64,000 bases of DNA from Paenibacillus glucanolyticus NBRC 15330 (GCF_004000885.1 NZ_BIMC01000004.1:124001-188000), one strand, 5' to 3'. Positions 26,601 through 35,270 are shown, counted from the first letter of the stretch. The notes: generated by a model from the letters alone, not told the origin. Numbers and translations: made by a program.

Positions 26601-26647
26601 AAAAGCGGGTCGATCAAGGAGAAAACCTTGGTCGACCCGCTTTTTTA
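26601..26647. terminator. Bidirectional terminator between convergent genes
   Basis: A long stem with arms AAAAGCGGGTCGATCAAGG and CCTTGGTCGACCCGCTTTT, with A-run and T-run on opposite sides. It serves both the rightward 26245 gene and the leftward AraC gene. Confidence 0.9.
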
Positions 26648-26663
26648 TGGTCAGAATGGCTCA

Positions 26664-27482
26664 TTAATTTGACGTTCGGCTGGCCATCCGGAATTGTTTA
26701 GGCGAAACACCGAATCGCGAACGGAAAACACGGTGAAAATAAGTGTAGTTGGCAAAGCCGGAGGTTTCGGCTACATCCTCCAGCGAAAGAGGACTGAACA
26801 CAATCCGTTCCTTGGCCATGCTCAGACGCACGTCCATGGTGTATTGCATGATGGTTGTACCGAATGCCTCCTTGAACAGATGAACCGCACGGGAGACGCT
26901 GATCCCGACATGGGCGGCAACATCCTCCAGCTTGAACATCGAGGAGGCATTCTCTTCAATATAATTCTTCATGCGATAAGCAAGATACGTCTTGGGCGTC
27001 GTCGAAGGCTGCTCCGACAGCAGACGGTCCACTTCGAGGCACAGAATGCGCACTGTATAATCGGAGATTTCCGGATAAGGATCGGATACGCGCCGCTGCT
27101 CCAGCAGGATTTGCCTGAACAGACCCAGGTAGCGTTCTTCGAGCGGAACACGGATTTTGGTGGGCCGTTTCTTCGAATTCCACCATGCATCAGCCCAAGG
27201 CCCTTTGAAAAAAATATGATAATCCCCGCTTTCAATGGTTAACTCTCCCAAAGCGTTGTATTCATCATCAATTCGGAGCTCGTATGGCTGTCCGGGAATG
27301 AAAATCAACAGATCTCCGGCCTCAATGAGCGATAGTTTATCATCGATTTTCGCGCGGCATTTTCCGTCGGTCTGCCATCGCATTAAGTAGGTATCAAAAC
27401 CGTCCGCCAGGGACATCTTGAAAGGTTTGCGGTGAAAAGAGAAATCTGCTGCTACGACTTGGTTGGAAAGATTTGAATCCAT
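26664..27482 (-). CDS. AraC-family transcriptional regulator
   Basis: A 272-residue regulator. The N-terminal half is a cupin-type sugar-sensing domain (SLIEAGDLLIFIPG around 50-65). The C-terminal 100 residues carry two helix-turn-helix motifs: LEDVAAHVGISVSRAVHLFKE and the AraC signature ending FHRVFRSRFGVSPKQFR. It is divergent from the oxidoreductase/isomerase/ThuA operon, so it very likely controls that operon in response to its substrate. AAAGGGGA precedes the ATG by eight bases. Confidence 0.9.
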   Translation of the reverse strand: MDSNLSNQVVAADFSFHRKPFKMSLADGFDTYLMRWQTDGKCRAKIDDKLSLIEAGDLLIFIPGQPYELRIDDEYNALGELTIESGDYHIFFKGPWADAWWNSKKRPTKIRVPLEERYLGLFRQILLEQRRVSDPYPEISDYTVRILCLEVDRLLSEQPSTTPKTYLAYRMKNYIEENASSMFKLEDVAAHVGISVSRAVHLFKEAFGTTIMQYTMDVRLSMAKERIVFSPLSLEDVAETSGFANYTYFHRVFRSRFGVSPKQFRMASRTSN

Positions 27483-27550
27483 TGCTAAAGTCCCCTTTGA
27501 AGAATAAGAAAATAATGACCAGATTGTTCATGTTTTAATCATATTCTTCA

Positions 27551-27565
27551 TTTTAAACGAAAGCA
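27551..27565 (+). promoter_or_regulatory. Candidate cre (CcpA) box before the sugar-oxidation operon
   Basis: TTTTAAACGAAAGCA agrees with the cre consensus WTGNAANCGNWWNCA at 14 of 15 positions; only the first G is changed. Its place in the AraC/oxidoreductase divergent region fits catabolite repression of a sugar-use operon. Confidence 0.5.
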
Positions 27566-27623
27566 TAAAAGAATACCATTGTACTAGTCTAGAGCACATC
27601 TAAACACTCAAGGAGTGACAGCG

Positions 27624-28724
27624 ATGAAAAAAATGAAAGCAGGTATAATTGGCTGCGGAAACATCAGCGGCATATACTTCACGAACTTAAAGAACAGCCC
27701 TTGGGTTGAAATCGTGGCATGTGCTGACCTTATTATCGAAAACGCGAAAACGAAAGCTGATGAGTTCAACATCCCGAACGTGTATACCGTTGAGGAGATG
27801 CTCGCACAGACTGATATTGAGTTCATTATTAATTTGACCATTCCGTCAAGCCACGCCAATGTTGATATTGCCTCCCTGGAAGCAGGTAAGCATGTTTACA
27901 GTGAAAAGCCGCTGGCTATTACCCTTGATGAAGGCCGCCGTGTGCTGAATCTTGCGGATCAAAAAGGCCTTCGTGTCGGCTGCGCACCCGATACTTTTCT
28001 GGGATCCGGTGTACAAACGGCTAAAGCGGCCATTGAATCCGGCCTGATTGGCAGGCCTATCGCTGCTACGGCATTCATGATGGGTTCCGGTCCGGAGGCC
28101 TGGCATCCGAATCCTGAATTTTTCTACGCGTCGGGTGGAGGACCCATGATGGACATGGGGCCTTATTATGTATCGGCCTTGGTTGAGCTGCTGGGTCCTG
28201 CAAGCCGGATCAGCGCATCCACAGGCATTCAGATTCCCGACCGCGTTGTCGGCTCCGGCCCGCTGGAGGGAAAACCGATAACAGTGCAAACACCGACGCA
28301 TTTAGCCGGAACGATGGATTTTGAGAACGGTGCCATTGCGACCATGATTACAAGTTTTGATATCTTCGGCGGTTCTGGACTGCCATGGCTTGAAATCTAC
28401 GGTACCCAGGGAAGTCTTAGTTTGGGTGATCCCAATTTCTTCAATGGAGAGGTAAAGCTTCGTAAACCAGGCTCCGAAGAGTGGGGATTGCTGGATCCTG
28501 TATTTGAATGCGGCAAGAATGAGCGGGGTCTGGGCATTGATGACATGATTCAATCGATCCATGAGCAGAAGGACCACCGCGTCAGCGCTCGCTTGGCTTA
28601 CCATGTGCTGGAGATCATGCAGTCATTTCAGCAGTCGTCGCTTGAAGGCAGACATATTGTTCTGCAAAGCACATACCGTTTCGGCAGACTTCCATCGCCG
28701 CAGCAGGCAGAATCTGCTGAATAA
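27624..28724 (+). CDS. Gfo/Idh/MocA-family oxidoreductase (first copy)
   Basis: An NAD(P)-dependent sugar oxidoreductase of 366 residues. The N-terminal Rossmann domain opens with IIGCGNISG, and the conserved EKP motif (SEKPLAI) is near residue 95. The C-terminal alpha/beta domain binds the sugar. AGGAG lies eight bases before the ATG at 27624; the GTG at 27615 is too close. It heads an operon with a second such enzyme, a xylose-isomerase-like protein and a ThuA-like protein. Enzymes of this kind oxidise or reduce a sugar hydroxyl, for instance at C3 of a glycoside. The exact sugar is not readable. Confidence 0.88.
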   Translation: MKKMKAGIIGCGNISGIYFTNLKNSPWVEIVACADLIIENAKTKADEFNIPNVYTVEEMLAQTDIEFIINLTIPSSHANVDIASLEAGKHVYSEKPLAITLDEGRRVLNLADQKGLRVGCAPDTFLGSGVQTAKAAIESGLIGRPIAATAFMMGSGPEAWHPNPEFFYASGGGPMMDMGPYYVSALVELLGPASRISASTGIQIPDRVVGSGPLEGKPITVQTPTHLAGTMDFENGAIATMITSFDIFGGSGLPWLEIYGTQGSLSLGDPNFFNGEVKLRKPGSEEWGLLDPVFECGKNERGLGIDDMIQSIHEQKDHRVSARLAYHVLEIMQSFQQSSLEGRHIVLQSTYRFGRLPSPQQAESAE

Positions 28725-28727
28725 ATG

Positions 28728-28964
28728 GCACTGTGAGTGACTGAATGGCGAGCAGGCAGGTCCTGGTTTTCTCGTATGTATCCATGAGCCTTTAGCGAAC
28801 TGGCAGCCCGGCTTCTATTCTTGTAAACTGGTTATGAAGTACTTGCAAACCAGCTTCTGACGGATTTGGCAGGAATGAACTCTTGGCAGCAATCCGCATG
28901 AAAGCGTTGCAATAATATTTGGAGTGTATCCAAAATTAACAGATGCGTATGGGAGGAAATGGAC
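28728..28964 (+). promoter_or_regulatory. Gap between the two oxidoreductase genes, with a cre-like half-site
   Basis: No terminator or gene is seen in these 237 bases. TGAAAGCGTTGCA at 28899-28911 has a perfect cre left half (TGAAAGCG) but a poor right half. A separate promoter for the second oxidoreductase is possible; I see no clean hexamers. Confidence 0.25.
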
Positions 28965-30050
28965 ATGTCGAAAACATTGAAGATCGGAATCATCGGTTGC
29001 GGGGGAATTGCCAACGGCAAGCATATGCCAAGCCTGAAGAAGCAGGAACAGGCAGAAATGGTAGCTTTCTGCGACATCGTAGAAGAGCGTGCGCAAAAAG
29101 CAGCCGATGAGTACGGAGTCGAAGGTGCCAAAGTATATACGGACTTCAGAGAGCTGCTTCAAGACGGCAGTATTGATGTCATCCATGTATGTACGCCAAA
29201 CGATTCCCACTCTGAAATTACGGTAGCCTCTTTGGAAGCCGGTAAGCACGTTATGTGCGAGAAGCCAATGGCCAAGACGGTATCTGAAGCCAAGGCGATG
29301 CTGGACGCTGCAGAGCGTACCGGAAAAAAACTTACCATCGGTTACAATAACCGTTTCCGTGACGATAGCATGTATTTGAAAGGAATCTGTGAAGAAGGCG
29401 AGCTCGGCGAGATTTATTACGGTAAAGCACTTGCCATCCGCCGCCGTGCCGTTCCGACTTGGGGTGTATTCCTTGATGAAGAGAAGCAGGGCGGAGGACC
29501 GCTGATCGATATCGGTACCCACGCGCTGGACTTGACGCTGTGGCTGATGGACAACTACAAGCCGAAGAGTGTGCTTGGATCAACCTTCCATAAGCTGGGA
29601 CATCGTGAGAATGCTGCGAATGCGTTCGGTCCTTGGGATCCGAAGGAATTCAAGGTGGAGGATTCAGCGTTCGGATTCATCACCATGGAGAACGGTGCAA
29701 CGATTGTTCTGGAATCCAGCTGGGCGCTTAACGTTGTTGAGACTGGCGAAGCCAAGGCCGTTCTGGCAGGTACTGAAGGCGGAGCTGACATGAAGGACGG
29801 TCTGCGCATTAACGGGGAGAAAAAGAGCAGACTGTATGAAACCAAAGTGGATCTGAATGCTGGCGGTGTGGCGTTCTACTCCGGTTCCAAGGAAAGCGAC
29901 GCAGACCGCGAGGCAAGAATGTGGATTGAAGCCATTATTGAAGATAAAGACCCTGTCGTTAAGCCGGAGCAGGCTTTTGTGGTAACGCAGATTCTGGAAG
30001 CGATTTATGAATCAGCCAAGACAGGAAAAGCCGTTTATTTCGATAATTAA
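28965..30050 (+). CDS. Gfo/Idh/MocA-family oxidoreductase (second copy)
   Basis: The 361-residue protein has IIGCGGIANG at the NAD site, CEKPMAK near residue 95 and DIGTHALDL in the C-terminal domain, where the histidine is the usual catalytic position. It shares only the family fold with the first copy, so the two probably act on different intermediates. GGAGG lies eight bases before the ATG at 28965; the ATG at 28959 is too close to it. It is followed after 49 bases by the isomerase-like gene. Confidence 0.9.
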   Translation: MSKTLKIGIIGCGGIANGKHMPSLKKQEQAEMVAFCDIVEERAQKAADEYGVEGAKVYTDFRELLQDGSIDVIHVCTPNDSHSEITVASLEAGKHVMCEKPMAKTVSEAKAMLDAAERTGKKLTIGYNNRFRDDSMYLKGICEEGELGEIYYGKALAIRRRAVPTWGVFLDEEKQGGGPLIDIGTHALDLTLWLMDNYKPKSVLGSTFHKLGHRENAANAFGPWDPKEFKVEDSAFGFITMENGATIVLESSWALNVVETGEAKAVLAGTEGGADMKDGLRINGEKKSRLYETKVDLNAGGVAFYSGSKESDADREARMWIEAIIEDKDPVVKPEQAFVVTQILEAIYESAKTGKAVYFDN

Positions 30051-30099
30051 GAACCTGACAAGAAATACAAATACAAAATGAAAAACCAGGAGGTACACA

Positions 30100-31068
30100 A
30101 TGAAATTAGGCGTATTTATGGTATTGCTGAGCGGACGTAAGCTGGAGGATGCTTTGGATTATGTGGCATCCAAGGGTCTTAAAGCGGTTGAGATTGGAAC
30201 TGGCGGTTACCCGGGTAATGCACATTGCAACCCTGCAGAGCTGCTTGAAAATGAAACAGCACTGAAAAACTTCAAGAACGCGGTAGAGTCCCGCGGGTTG
30301 ATCATTAGCGCACTGAGCTGTCACGGCAATCCGCTCCACCCGCAAAAGGCAATCGCTAAAGAGTTCCACGATGTGTATGTAAAAACGGTAGAGCTTGCAG
30401 AGAAGCTGGAAGTGCCTGTCGTTAATACTTTCTCCGGTTGCCCGGGCGATCATGAGGATGCTAAATATCCGAACTGGCCGGTAGCACCTTGGCCTAACGA
30501 CTACCAAGAGATTCTGACTTGGCAGTGGGACAACAAGGTCATTCCTTATTGGACCGAGTGGGGTAAATTCGCCGCTGACCGTAATGTTAAAATCGGTCTT
30601 GAGCTGCACGGCGGCTTCTCGGTTCATACGCCAGGCACACTTCTCAGACTGCGTGAAGCAGCGGGTGAAGTCATTGGTGCGAACCTTGACCCGAGCCACA
30701 TGTGGTGGCAAGGAATTGATCCTGTTCAAGCGATTCAAATTCTGGGCCGCGAGGGAGCTATTCATCACTTCCATGCGAAGGATACAAGCATCGATCCGAT
30801 TAACGTGAACAAGCACGGTCTGACCGATATGCAGTCTTATGAAAAAATGCTGGACCGTGCATGGCAGTTCCGCAGCGTTGGTTATGGACACGATGTGAAG
30901 GAATGGGCAGACATGATGAGTGCTCTGCGTCTGGTTGGATATGACTATGTAGTAAGTATTGAACATGAAGATGGACTGATGTCCATCGAAGAAGGCTTCT
31001 CCAAAGCGGTGCAAAACCTTCAGCAAGTGCTGATCGAAGAGCCGCTCGGAGAAATGTGGTGGGTCTAA
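30100..31068 (+). CDS. Sugar phosphate isomerase/epimerase-like TIM barrel (AP endonuclease family 2 fold)
   Basis: A 322-residue xylose-isomerase-like TIM barrel. Metal-binding segments are visible: IGLELHGG (Glu, His), [11 protein letters not shown] (Asp, His), HFHAKD and SIEHED near the end. Related proteins include IolE-type dehydratases and the sugar isomerases/hydrolases that work with Gfo/Idh/MocA enzymes on 3-keto sugars. AGGAGG precedes the ATG. It is the third gene of the operon and lies 46 bases before the ThuA-like gene. Confidence 0.87.
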   Translation: MKLGVFMVLLSGRKLEDALDYVASKGLKAVEIGTGGYPGNAHCNPAELLENETALKNFKNAVESRGLIISALSCHGNPLHPQKAIAKEFHDVYVKTVELAEKLEVPVVNTFSGCPGDHEDAKYPNWPVAPWPNDYQEILTWQWDNKVIPYWTEWGKFAADRNVKIGLELHGGFSVHTPGTLLRLREAAGEVIGANLDPSHMWWQGIDPVQAIQILGREGAIHHFHAKDTSIDPINVNKHGLTDMQSYEKMLDRAWQFRSVGYGHDVKEWADMMSALRLVGYDYVVSIEHEDGLMSIEEGFSKAVQNLQQVLIEEPLGEMWWV

Positions 31069-31114
31069 CATCTTAGGGCAACCTAGCGAATACGCAATTA
31101 GGGGGAACAGCAAC

Positions 31115-31837
31115 ATGCTTAATGTAACCATATGGAATGAGTTCGTACACGAGAAGATCCATGATGAGGTTCGGAGTGTATATCCGACAGGGATTCACAC
31201 AGCCCTGGCGGAGGGTCTGCATAATCCGGATTTCATCATCAGAACGGCAACGCTGGATCAGCCAGAGCACGGGTTGACTGAGGATGTACTGGATTCGACG
31301 GATGTGCTGCTGTGGTGGGGGCATATGGCTCATGACCAGGTTAGTGACGAGATCGTCAGCAAAGTCGTTAAGCGCGTGCTGGACGGTATGGGTCTGATCG
31401 TTCTTCATTCGGGGCATTTTTCCAAACCGTTCAAAGCGTTGATGGGAACGAGCTGTGATTTGAAATGGCGCGAAGCCGGCGAGCAGGAAATTATCTGGAG
31501 TGTAAATCCAACGCATCCGATTGCGGCGGGAATTACGGGTCCTATCATGATCGAGCATGAGGAAATGTACGGGGAGTTCTTTGATATTCCAGCCCCGGAT
31601 GAGCTGGTATTTGTCAGCAATTTCGAAGGCGGCGAAGTTTTCCGCAGCGGCTGTACGTTCAAGCGCGGTCATGGGAACATTTTCTACTTCCGTCCGGGAC
31701 ACGAGACCTATCCAACTTACTACAATCCCGAAGTACTGAAAGTGATAACCAACGCTATCAACTGGGCTCATTCAACTGCAGGTAAGCAAACATTCGGCAA
31801 CAGCCAGCCTGTTCGTGCGCTTCCAGTACTAGTCTAA
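31115..31837 (+). CDS. ThuA-like (trehalose-utilisation) protein
   Basis: A 240-residue protein of the ThuA family (class I glutamine amidotransferase-like fold): [10 protein letters not shown] near residue 66, [11 protein letters not shown] near 93 and [15 protein letters not shown] near 188. In rhizobia ThuA acts with the oxidoreductase ThuB on disaccharides by way of 3-keto derivatives. Together with two Gfo/Idh/MocA enzymes and an isomerase-like TIM barrel, this suggests a pathway for oxidising a glycoside and cleaving the product. It ends the operon. Confidence 0.85.
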   Translation: MLNVTIWNEFVHEKIHDEVRSVYPTGIHTALAEGLHNPDFIIRTATLDQPEHGLTEDVLDSTDVLLWWGHMAHDQVSDEIVSKVVKRVLDGMGLIVLHSGHFSKPFKALMGTSCDLKWREAGEQEIIWSVNPTHPIAAGITGPIMIEHEEMYGEFFDIPAPDELVFVSNFEGGEVFRSGCTFKRGHGNIFYFRPGHETYPTYYNPEVLKVITNAINWAHSTAGKQTFGNSQPVRALPVLV

Positions 31838-31871
31838 GCCTTTTATACAAGCGTACTTAAGTAAACACAAC

Positions 31872-31910
31872 GACGAGTCGTTCAAGGATCTGTCCTTGTT
31901 CGGCTCGTTT
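31872..31910 (+). terminator. Terminator of the oxidoreductase-ThuA operon
   Basis: The stem ACGAGTCGTTCAAGGA / TCCTTGTTCGGCTCGT is nearly perfect and runs into TTTT. Confidence 0.82.
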
Positions 31911-32009
31911 TCCAGTTGCGGCGGCAGAATCGTAATTTTTTTGGAGGCCAGGGATAGAATATACGTAAGTATGGGGTATTGTATGTTATACAAGAAGGGG
32001 GCTGTACGC

Positions 32010-32672
32010 ATGAATGAAGTACAAAGCGCACCTGTCGATCCCACCATTATCGCCATATGCCAGGCCAGGCTGGCTCATCAACCTGTTGAGGGTTTTCTGC
32101 TGGGGAGAGGAACAAGCTCCGCAGCCGTGATGTTTGTTGGAGAAGCGCCCGGGGCCCATGAGGTTTTGGAAGGAAGACCTTTTGTAGGGCAGGCCGGTCA
32201 GGAGATGAATGCTTATCTGGAGCGACTGAACTTGACGCGGGAGCAAGTGTATATTACCAGTGCCATGAGAAGCAGGCCCTATAAGGAGAAGGTGATCGTG
32301 CGGGCGTCCGGTGAGAACATCATCAGCCGTTCGAACCGTACACCCACCAAAGCGGAAATTTTGGCGCATGCGCCCTTGCTGGATGAAGAGATCAGATGGG
32401 TCCAGCCGAAGATCATCGCTCCCATGGGAAATACCGCGCTGCATCGGCTGATCGGAAGCCATGAAACGGTGACATCGCTGCATGGAAAGCTGATCGAGGG
32501 CCCTGTACAACAGGCGATTAGCCTGGAGGATGCTTCGGCTGGATATAGGTTCTCAACCGAAACCTATATGATTTTTCCTCTGTTCCATCCAGCTGCGGTA
32601 CTGTATAATAGGAAATTATCCCGTTTGATCGAGTCCGATTTGGATATATTGGCTCGGATGATTTCAGGATAA
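32010..32672 (+). CDS. Family 4-like uracil-DNA glycosylase fold protein lacking the iron-sulfur cysteines
   Basis: The 220-residue protein carries the UDG superfamily landmarks: GEAPG (44-48), GRPFVGQAG, a YITS strand and a late FPLFHPAA segment with the catalytic-loop histidine. True family 4 enzymes bind a 4Fe-4S cluster through four cysteines; here the only obvious one is near residue 13. The KCRPP-type segment reads RSRPY, and the cysteine before the P-x-L motif is histidine/alanine. It may be a cluster-free DNA repair glycosylase or have another role. The ATG at 32010 has AAGAAGGGGG upstream; an in-frame ATG at 31896 would add 38 atypical residues. Confidence 0.82.
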   Translation: MNEVQSAPVDPTIIAICQARLAHQPVEGFLLGRGTSSAAVMFVGEAPGAHEVLEGRPFVGQAGQEMNAYLERLNLTREQVYITSAMRSRPYKEKVIVRASGENIISRSNRTPTKAEILAHAPLLDEEIRWVQPKIIAPMGNTALHRLIGSHETVTSLHGKLIEGPVQQAISLEDASAGYRFSTETYMIFPLFHPAAVLYNRKLSRLIESDLDILARMISG

Positions 32673-32728
32673 GTGCTGATTTTCTGGGAAAAAGGGGCTA
32701 GGTGGTTTTCAGCTTCTCGAAAATATGC

Positions 32729-32758
32729 TAAAATGAAACATACTTACAATTCGTAAGT
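32729..32758 (+). promoter_or_regulatory. Promoter and inverted-repeat operator of the yodB-like gene
   Basis: TAAAAT at 32729-32734 is a plausible -10. The inverted repeat ACTTAC-AATTC-GTAAGT at 32742-32758 would begin at about +1. HxlR/YodB-type regulators bind such short dyads, so it is probably the autoregulatory operator. Confidence 0.55.
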
Positions 32759-32828
32759 TTTGCAAGAATTATGGTTTAGTTTATTGAGTTTCTATAAACA
32801 AGGTGACTTCGTAAAGAGGTGAAGAGAT

Positions 32829-33149
32829 ATGGAAGTTACAAATGTTACGATGTGTCCCCGTTTTGAATCTGCGTTTTCTTTTCTGGGCAAACGGTGGAAC
32901 GGTTTGATTATTCAGACATTGATGAGCGGGCCTAAGCGCTTTAAGGATATTTCCAATTTGATTCCGTCCATGAGTGACAAAATGCTCTCGGAGCGGATGA
33001 AGGATTTGGAGTGCGAAGGCATATTGATTCGTCATGTCTATCCGGAAACGCCGGTACGTATCGAATATGAACTAACTGAAAAAGGGAACGCACTTCGTCC
33101 GGTAATGGAACAAGTGGCTTCCTGGGCAGAGCAATGGGTCGAAAGATGA
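32829..33149 (+). CDS. yodB: HxlR-family redox regulator, YodB-like
   Basis: A 106-residue winged helix-turn-helix repressor. MCPRFESAFSFLGKRWNGLI and GPKRFKDI closely follow B. subtilis YodB, which represses quinone- and azo-compound detoxification genes until Cys6 is modified by diamide or quinones. The corresponding N-terminal cysteine is C9. The two C-terminal cysteines that form disulfides with Cys6 in B. subtilis are missing, so sensing would have to use thiol modification or a different partner. No quinone reductase gene is adjacent. Confidence 0.88.
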   Translation: MEVTNVTMCPRFESAFSFLGKRWNGLIIQTLMSGPKRFKDISNLIPSMSDKMLSERMKDLECEGILIRHVYPETPVRIEYELTEKGNALRPVMEQVASWAEQWVER

Positions 33150-33176
33150 GTCATCTTAAGATCCCCGTTGACGATT

Positions 33177-33215
33177 AAACCCTGGCATGAGACAACTCAT
33201 TTCAGGGTTTTTTTT
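33177..33215 (+). terminator. Terminator of the yodB-like gene
   Basis: The stem AAACCCTG-ATGAG / CTCAT-CAGGGTTT is followed by a long T-run. Confidence 0.9.
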
Positions 33216-33329
33216 CAAAATTTGAAGTATGATTTTTTTACAATGAAGCAAGATATGTGGACATGCACCAATCCGATGCACCTGCTATATGATGTATATA
33301 ACCCAGCGGTAAATCAAGGAGGCGAGCCC

Positions 33330-34007
33330 ATGATCAAGCGAACGTATATCTCCCATTTTCATTATGGACAAGAGGATATCTCAGAACTTGAAAACGCTTC
33401 AATGCAAGTCCTTCATATTTTTGAGAAGACCAAGCGGATGCTGAGTCAGTATTTGCCCGAGCCGCTGTGGTTGGCTTTATCCGGAACAAGCCCAGAATCG
33501 GCGGATGCCGCCAGCCGGAATTGCAGCGATGTGAACGACATGTTTCAGAAATGGGTGAAGGGTCCCCGTGGATGGAAATTCATCGGTTATGAAACGGATA
33601 AATCAAAAACAACCGGCGGGCAGGATAAGGGGCGTCTGGGCAGATTTCTGCAGATGATAATCTGGTCCCATTATGAGAAGATTGCAATGCTCCATCCATT
33701 TCTCGGCAGTGAGCCGTTTTTTGACGGGGAGGAGCTGGATGTGATTGCTGCTTATTTTGTGCCGACGTACATCAGTGCCGAACCCTTGTTGCAACAAGGG
33801 AAGACGTTCAAGGCTATTCAAGGTGGCGTCATTTTGTATCAGGAACATATTCAGGCACCGGCTGTCATTATGCAATCGGGCAGTGACTGGCTGGAGGGAA
33901 ACTGGATGACGGGTGTGGATTTGGATGCGAAGGGGTTTGCCGGGATCCGGCCTTATCTGAAAGTGCCAAGCGGAGAACGAGCCTATATGGAGGCTCAGAT
34001 CATATAA
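33330..34007 (+). CDS. Hypothetical protein
   Basis: A 225-residue soluble protein that I do not recognise. It shows no signal peptide, membrane segment or catalytic motif; tryptophan and aromatic residues are frequent, and a KTTGGQDKGRLGRF segment lies mid-protein. The ATG at 33330 is chosen because AAGGAGG lies seven bases upstream; an in-frame start at 33168 would begin inside the preceding gene's terminator. It is a single-gene unit between two terminators. Confidence 0.72.
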   Translation: MIKRTYISHFHYGQEDISELENASMQVLHIFEKTKRMLSQYLPEPLWLALSGTSPESADAASRNCSDVNDMFQKWVKGPRGWKFIGYETDKSKTTGGQDKGRLGRFLQMIIWSHYEKIAMLHPFLGSEPFFDGEELDVIAAYFVPTYISAEPLLQQGKTFKAIQGGVILYQEHIQAPAVIMQSGSDWLEGNWMTGVDLDAKGFAGIRPYLKVPSGERAYMEAQII

Positions 34008-34012
34008 CATAG

Positions 34013-34044
34013 ATAAACACACCCTCTAGAGGAAGGTGTGTTTA
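34013..34044. terminator. Bidirectional terminator
   Basis: A perfect 11-bp inverted repeat ATAAACACACC / GGTGTGTTTAT between the convergent genes at 33330 and 34068. The T-run is short. Confidence 0.75.
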
Positions 34045-34067
34045 TGACGTGCAGTCTTTCCAATCGT

Positions 34068-34226
34068 TTACCGGTGTTCCACCAGGTCAATCGCACCAAG
34101 CACAAGATGAGCCAGTCCGAAGCCGAGAATACCGGTTGCGGCAAGTTTATACTTGCTGCTAAGCAGAGCGGCACCCGAAGCAGAAACCACAGTTCCAAGA
34201 ACAGCAGGAATCAAACCTTCACGCAT
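34068..34226 (-). CDS. Small hydrophobic membrane protein
   Basis: A 52-residue peptide with two likely membrane segments (about 6-24 and 30-47) and an acidic-basic end DLVEHR. The ATG at 34226 follows AAGGGAG by eight bases; a longer in-frame reading from 34358 lacks a ribosome binding site and would run back towards the end of fnr. It lies 89 bases downstream of fnr on the same strand and could be co-transcribed with it. The family is not recognised. Confidence 0.65.
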   Translation of the reverse strand: MREGLIPAVLGTVVSASGAALLSSKYKLAATGILGFGLAHLVLGAIDLVEHR

Positions 34227-34315
34227 GCTGAGCACTCCCTTTAATTTTGGTTTGGAAAGACAAGGTTTATTGTGGTCAAAAGGCTGTATATTATGCACAG
34301 CGAGACGCAGTGACA

Positions 34316-35041
34316 TTAAATCCGGCAAATTTCGAGCGGACACATCTCGCAATGGCATATTTCCTGCAGCATCGGCAGATCCTTGATGACAATCATACCA
34401 CCGGCATATTCAATGGCGTCTTTTTTACGGAGATCACTCAGCATCCGGTTCACGCTTTCGCGGGTTGCCCCAATCATGTTCGAGAGATCGGTGTGGGTAA
34501 TCTTCTTATTAATGAGAATGGTATCATCTGCCTGATGCTGACCGTACGTATTGCTCAGACGAATCAGCGTCGAGGTTAATGCACCCGGCTTGCCGTACAT
34601 CATAAGATCACGGAATTTGGTCTGGGTGATCCGGTGGTGAATGCCCATCCACTTCATAAAATCAATGGCAAAATCACAATGCTGACAGATCAGCATCTCC
34701 AAATCCTTATGCTCGATAACCCCGACTACACTATCCTCAAGCACCTCTGCCGAGAAGCTGTGATTGGTGCTGAAGAATGGATCGGCCTGACCGACCATAT
34801 CCCCTGGATGATACATATATAGAATAAGCTCTTTGCCTTCATCAGTCGATTTGGTTAACTTAATTCTTCCTTGTTTCACGAAGTACAACTTGTCGGCGAA
34901 GTCACCTTCCCAGAACAAATGGGAGCCTTCAGGGAGTACTCTTTCCTTCATGGTGACCAGCAGACGGTTGCGGTTTTGTTCCGAGAAGCACTGAGTGTTC
35001 CCTAGGTTTTCGATTTCCATTACATTGTCTACAGTTTTCAT
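34316..35041 (-). CDS. fnr: Anaerobic regulator Fnr (Crp/Fnr family, Bacillus type)
   Basis: A 241-residue oxygen-sensing activator. It has an N-terminal cyclic-nucleotide-type sensor fold, a C-terminal helix-turn-helix (NMIGATRESVNRMLSDL) and a cysteine cluster at the very end: C229, C231, C234 and C239. The spacing of 231, 234 and 239 equals that of the three C-terminal ligands of the 4Fe-4S cluster in B. subtilis Fnr, unlike E. coli FNR where the cluster is N-terminal. AGGGGAT precedes the ATG at 35041. It is divergent from adhE, and perfect or near-perfect Fnr boxes lie between them. Confidence 0.93.
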   Translation of the reverse strand: MKTVDNVMEIENLGNTQCFSEQNRNRLLVTMKERVLPEGSHLFWEGDFADKLYFVKQGRIKLTKSTDEGKELILYMYHPGDMVGQADPFFSTNHSFSAEVLEDSVVGVIEHKDLEMLICQHCDFAIDFMKWMGIHHRITQTKFRDLMMYGKPGALTSTLIRLSNTYGQHQADDTILINKKITHTDLSNMIGATRESVNRMLSDLRKKDAIEYAGGMIVIKDLPMLQEICHCEMCPLEICRI

Positions 35042-35091
35042 GTTGGTATCCCCTAACATCCTAAAATTTGATCTGTTTAATCTTTAAATAC

Positions 35092-35174
35092 ATTATAACG
35101 TGAAAACATTCACTTGTGGGGCGGAACAAGAGGGAAATGATGGCGAATTTTCAAACTTTGTGATCTCTTTCACT
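35092..35174 (-). promoter_or_regulatory. fnr promoter with two Fnr boxes
   Basis: On the minus strand TATAAT (35092-35097) is the -10. One Fnr-like box, CGTGAAAACATTCACT (35099-35114), abuts it, centred near -21.5, where a bound regulator would block polymerase. A second, TGTGATCTCTTTCACT (35159-35174), is centred near -81.5. The arrangement suggests autoregulation with repression at the proximal site. Start positions are estimated from the -10. Confidence 0.65.
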
Positions 35175-35227
35175 TGAAATAGGGCGAAGACAGGTATAAA
35201 TCACACAGAAAAGATAAATTTTAATAT

Positions 35228-35270
35228 TGTGAAATATTTCACATGATTTTAGAAATGGCTGTGATACGAT
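35228..35270 (+). promoter_or_regulatory. Fnr-activated adhE promoter
   Basis: A perfect Fnr palindrome TGTGAAATATTTCACA lies at 35228-35243. The candidate -10 TACGAT at 35265-35270 starts 21 bases further on, placing the box centre near -41.5, the classic class II activator position. Confidence 0.78.

Noticed and set aside
28899..28911. Second full cre box in the sugar-oxidation operon
   Set aside because: The left half TGAAAGCG is perfect but the right half does not fit; kept only as a weak note in the gap entry.
31896..32009. 38-residue N-terminal extension of the UDG-like protein
   Set aside because: The ATG at 32010 has a better ribosome binding site and the family begins near there; the extension reads like intergenic sequence.
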